A stretch of 64,000 bases of DNA from Brachionus manjavacas (taxonomy: Eukaryota; Rotifera; Eurotatoria; Ploima; Brachionidae), in NCBI GenBank assembly GCA_019054805.1, contig JAHQIY010000031.1, positions 372,001-436,000 of the forward strand. Direction: 5' to 3'. Each line of letters opens with the position of its first letter. Within the stretch, counting starts at the first letter, position 1. Both the position numbers and the translations under genes were made by a program. The notes under the pieces were generated by a model that had not been told where the DNA came from, ran no database searches, and worked only from the letters and a program-made list of their open reading frames with translations. Shown here piece after piece: positions 61,580 through 64,000 of this stretch.

Positions 61580-61834
61580 CTTTTAGGACTTGGCCGTATG
61601 CAGCACCATTATTGTAACCTCCTAAACACCGCCAAAATCGTCTAATTAATGAAATTTAGGCAAAAAAACAATCTTAAGTCTTATCAGCTCAATCCTAAAG
61701 AAGGTCTTTGGTGCTATTTAAAACAGCATATTAGAGCAAGAACAAATCAGACATTTCCAAGAATGATTGAGCTTTTAACCAAAGCAAGAGAAAAGTATTT
61801 TGGTTCTGAGCTTTCAAAAAAATTAATTAGATGA
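61580..61834 (+). pseudogene. Tc1/IS630-like DDE transposase C-terminus
   Basis: Frame 61649-61834 reads YQLNPKEGLWCYLKQHIRAR, TNQTFPRMIELLTKAREKYF, GSELSKKLIR and stop. This is the NPxExLWxxLKxxI block with the final catalytic acid region of DDE_3-type transposases, ending a few helices later as usual. Upstream coding is frameshifted (about 61,580-61,640). Terminal repeats were not found. Confidence 0.7.
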
Positions 61835-61974
61835 TTTTAACTTTATTAGTGAAATAAAATTTTTAATTTCGATAATTATTATTTGTTTTTTATGTGGTAT
61901 AATTTTTTTCTTTTTTTTTTTAATATAAATAAATAAAGTAATAAGGTATGGTAACACAGCCTAAATGTATTTAA

Positions 61975-63120
61975 TGTAAATTCGGTGACGTAATTTGAAA
62001 AACCGAAATATATCAGTCGTTATTTTCTTTTTTTTAACAACCCATATATTCTTGTAAATCTTGAAGAGAGGAATCCAAATATATATATGAAATATTTTAA
62101 AAAAATTTTTAAACCTTTTTTTTCTTAATTCAAAGTTTTTGTTCGGCTAATTCGGTAGAATTTTTCAAACTAGTAATTATGTTTGACAATTTTTGATCCG
62201 ATGACGGAACAAGTTTGAACTGACCTTATTTGCTAATCGTTTTCAGCGGGTCTTAATTAGTAGAAAAAAATTTTACTAGAATTTTAAGATAGGCGATGGG
62301 TCCGTTGTCTAATGTTGTTAATGAGGTATCACCTCAATACCCAAAAATTCCACCCATTTACCCCTAAAAATAAAATATTTAACATAATTAGACTGAAAGG
62401 GCAGAAATGATCAAAATGACGTCATTTTTTTATGAAAAATTTTAAATTTTGTTTCTCCTGTTTTTAAAAAAATAATTTGATTTTATTTGATAAAAATATA
62501 AAAATATTCATTCTGTATTATCAAAAATCGTCAATAAATTATAAAAATGAATCAGAACAAACAAAAAGAAGTTAAAAAAAAAATAAAAAAATATTCGATG
62601 GAAGATCTTTAAAACACAAGAAAAGATGTTTTTGAAAAAAAATTGAACACTACTCAAGCTTCAAATTTATACACCATTCCGAGACAGATCTTTTTAACTA
62701 AAAAAAATCAAACATAAAATTTATTTTAAATTCGTTAATAATTCGTTTAAATTTTTTTCTAAATAGTTATGTTGTAGCATATATTTAAAAGAATATTAAT
62801 AAAGAATATTTTAAATATTTGTATTTTTTAAAATAACAAAAAAACCTTTTTTTAATTTATATTGGGCTAATTGGGTGAATTCGGTGAATATCCTGAAAAA
62901 GAGTTTAGATCTCGGGCTAAATATTTACAAAATCAGGGGTAACTGGGTTAACCTAATTCACCCAATAAGGCCTCACCCAATTAACCGCAGGAGGTAAAGG
63001 GGTGACTAGAAAAAACTGGTCTAATTCGGTGAGCATTTTTGGAGTTTTTGAATAAAATGAGTGCGAAATATGAAATAAAAAAAAATAGGTCACCCGGTTA
63101 GGCTCATTTACCATATTACA
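61975..63120. repeat. Non-coding region with TAATTCGGTGA-type repeats
   Basis: Variants of GGCTAATTCGGTGAAT and its inverse recur: 61,978, 62,150, 62,868-62,890 (GGGCTAATTGGGTGAATTCG), 62,948-62,990 (inverse: CCTAATTCACCCAATAAGGC, CTCACCCAATTAACC), 63,024 (CTAATTCGGTGAGC) and 63,090 (CACCCGGTTAGGCTCATTTA). The layout of clustered direct and inverted copies resembles the end regions of a non-autonomous DNA element. Confidence 0.4.
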
Positions 63121-63329
63121 TTTTGGCTTAAATTTTTTGGAGAGACAAATTTAACTTTTTTAAGAAAACAAAAAAAACTAATTAGCTGACAATTTAAAAA
63201 TTTTGGACTGACAAGAGAAACCCTATTTTACCGACTAAATAAACTAATTCAAAAAAACAAAAATTGACAAAAAATTTTTTTGAGGTGACAAAAAAAAGAA
63301 ATTGGTCTGGCAGATAAAAAGCAAAAATT

Positions 63330-63640
63330 TAAATTTGTTCCTTTGTCTTTTAACAGCATTTACACTGAATATGTTTATCACTGAATTCATCTATGTATTT
63401 ATTGATCCTATTTTTACTCTGTTTCTTATAGATGATAAAAGTGTCAAGGTATGCAGCAAAAAGACTGTCATGGCAGATCATATGAGAAGCCTTCGAAATG
63501 TCAAGAAAATAAAGGCGTTAGCCTTGTTATTTCTATCAAATGATTCGAAAATTTTCTGGATAAAAAAGGAATGTCATAATTTAGTACAGTGGTGCCACGA
63601 TAAAAGGATTTACCATTATTAATCTATACAAAATGAAATA
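63330..63640 (-). pseudogene. LINE RT fragment
   Basis: Minus strand, several shifts: FIQKIFESFDRNNKANAFIF, LDISKAFHMICHDSLFAAYL. This is the RT segment around motif A (compare LIQKIVESFNRKKR...FDISKAFDRVWH in LINE-A). The plus-strand open frame at 63302-63622 over the same bases is therefore not a gene. Confidence 0.65.
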
Positions 63641-63907
63641 ACAAATATTACTCTATGTCAAAAAATATTAAAAATCCACTAATTATAAATAAATTTACTT
63701 TTAAATTCTTTATTGAGAAGTAAAAGAGAACCTTTTATCAAGCCTAATTTTTTTAAACTTTAAATAGATAAACACCATAAATTAAAAACTAAAAATAATT
63801 TATTAAAAATATGCTAACCCTTCTGCTAACACAAAACCCTAAACCAAGACTGTGTTCCGGACCTTGACTGGCAGCTTCTAATTTACAGTACATCCTAAAA
63901 CTAACTT

Positions 63908-64000
63908 CATCGCTTTCTTTTCCTTTCCTCTTCCTTTCCTCTTACTTTCCTCTTCCTCACTTCTTCCTTTCCTCTTCCTTCATTTTCCTTCTTTTTTCTT
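63908..64000 (+). repeat. Polypyrimidine microsatellite
   Basis: Imperfect CTTTCCTCTTC repeats running to the window edge, purely C/T apart from occasional A. Confidence 0.9.

Noticed and set aside
63302-63622. 106-codon plus-strand frame
   Set aside because: The minus strand carries RT motifs (LDISKAF), so this is an antisense shadow.

Overview
The window is eukaryotic, very A+T-rich and dominated by mobile elements. The host genes that can be seen are invertebrate-like: a rhodopsin-type peptide GPCR, a Ly6/three-finger GPI protein and a CEP63-type centriole protein. Most introns that can be phased are tiny (47-71 bp). This fits a small-genome invertebrate; a monogonont rotifer is my best guess, by inference only. 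No rRNA, tRNA, CRISPR or bacterial operon structure was seen.

Element names used here. LINE-A: APE/RT LINE whose 3' end carries the motif GCTCGGTACAGAAAACAAAT followed by AAATAAAT repeats. LINE-B: LINE with a 3' end TTCTCCTAAAAGGAGGTTAATT. LINE-C: a relative of LINE-A. LINE-G: a G+C-rich CR1/Jockey-like LINE ending in (TAA)n. LINE-U: a full-length LINE whose ORF1 carries a ULP1-type (C48) cysteine protease.

Layout. 1-3.3 kb: LINE-B 3' end split by a 2.2-kb pogo-like transposon, then a LINE-A tail. 3.3-3.8 kb: PHD-finger ORF. 5.7-7.2 kb: GPCR (minus). 7.4-9.15 kb: decayed Mutator-like element. 9.3-13.1 kb: A+T desert. 13.1-16.9 kb: LINE-C, a TIR element with a ULP1-like protease, a hammerhead-like motif and RT debris. 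17.3-17.8 kb: Ly6 gene. 20.3-20.5 kb: an orphan exon. 21.0-22.4 kb: giant palindromic Tc1-like element. 23.7-27.1 kb: spliced genes of unknown function. 28.2-35.6 kb (minus): decayed OTU/transposase gene with a LINE-G and a palindromic MITE inside. 36-37 kb: possible Tudor-like exons and a palindrome. 37.9-47.8 kb: LINE-A split by the full-length LINE-U. 47.8-55 kb: nested LINE/LTR/DNA-element debris. 55.1-60.7 kb (minus): CEP63-like gene. 61-64 kb: transposase and LINE fragments, repeats and a pyrimidine tract.

The most notable signals are: (1) long target-site duplications around LINE insertions (about 60, 62, 146 and apparently about 1,630 bp); (2) an APE-type LINE with a ULP1-like protease fused to a proline-rich repeat ORF1; (3) insertions whose removal restores an interrupted reading frame; (4) host genes made of short exons that ORF calling misses (Ly6 at 17.3-17.8 kb; phase-consistent four-exon CEP63). 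All comparisons were made by eye.
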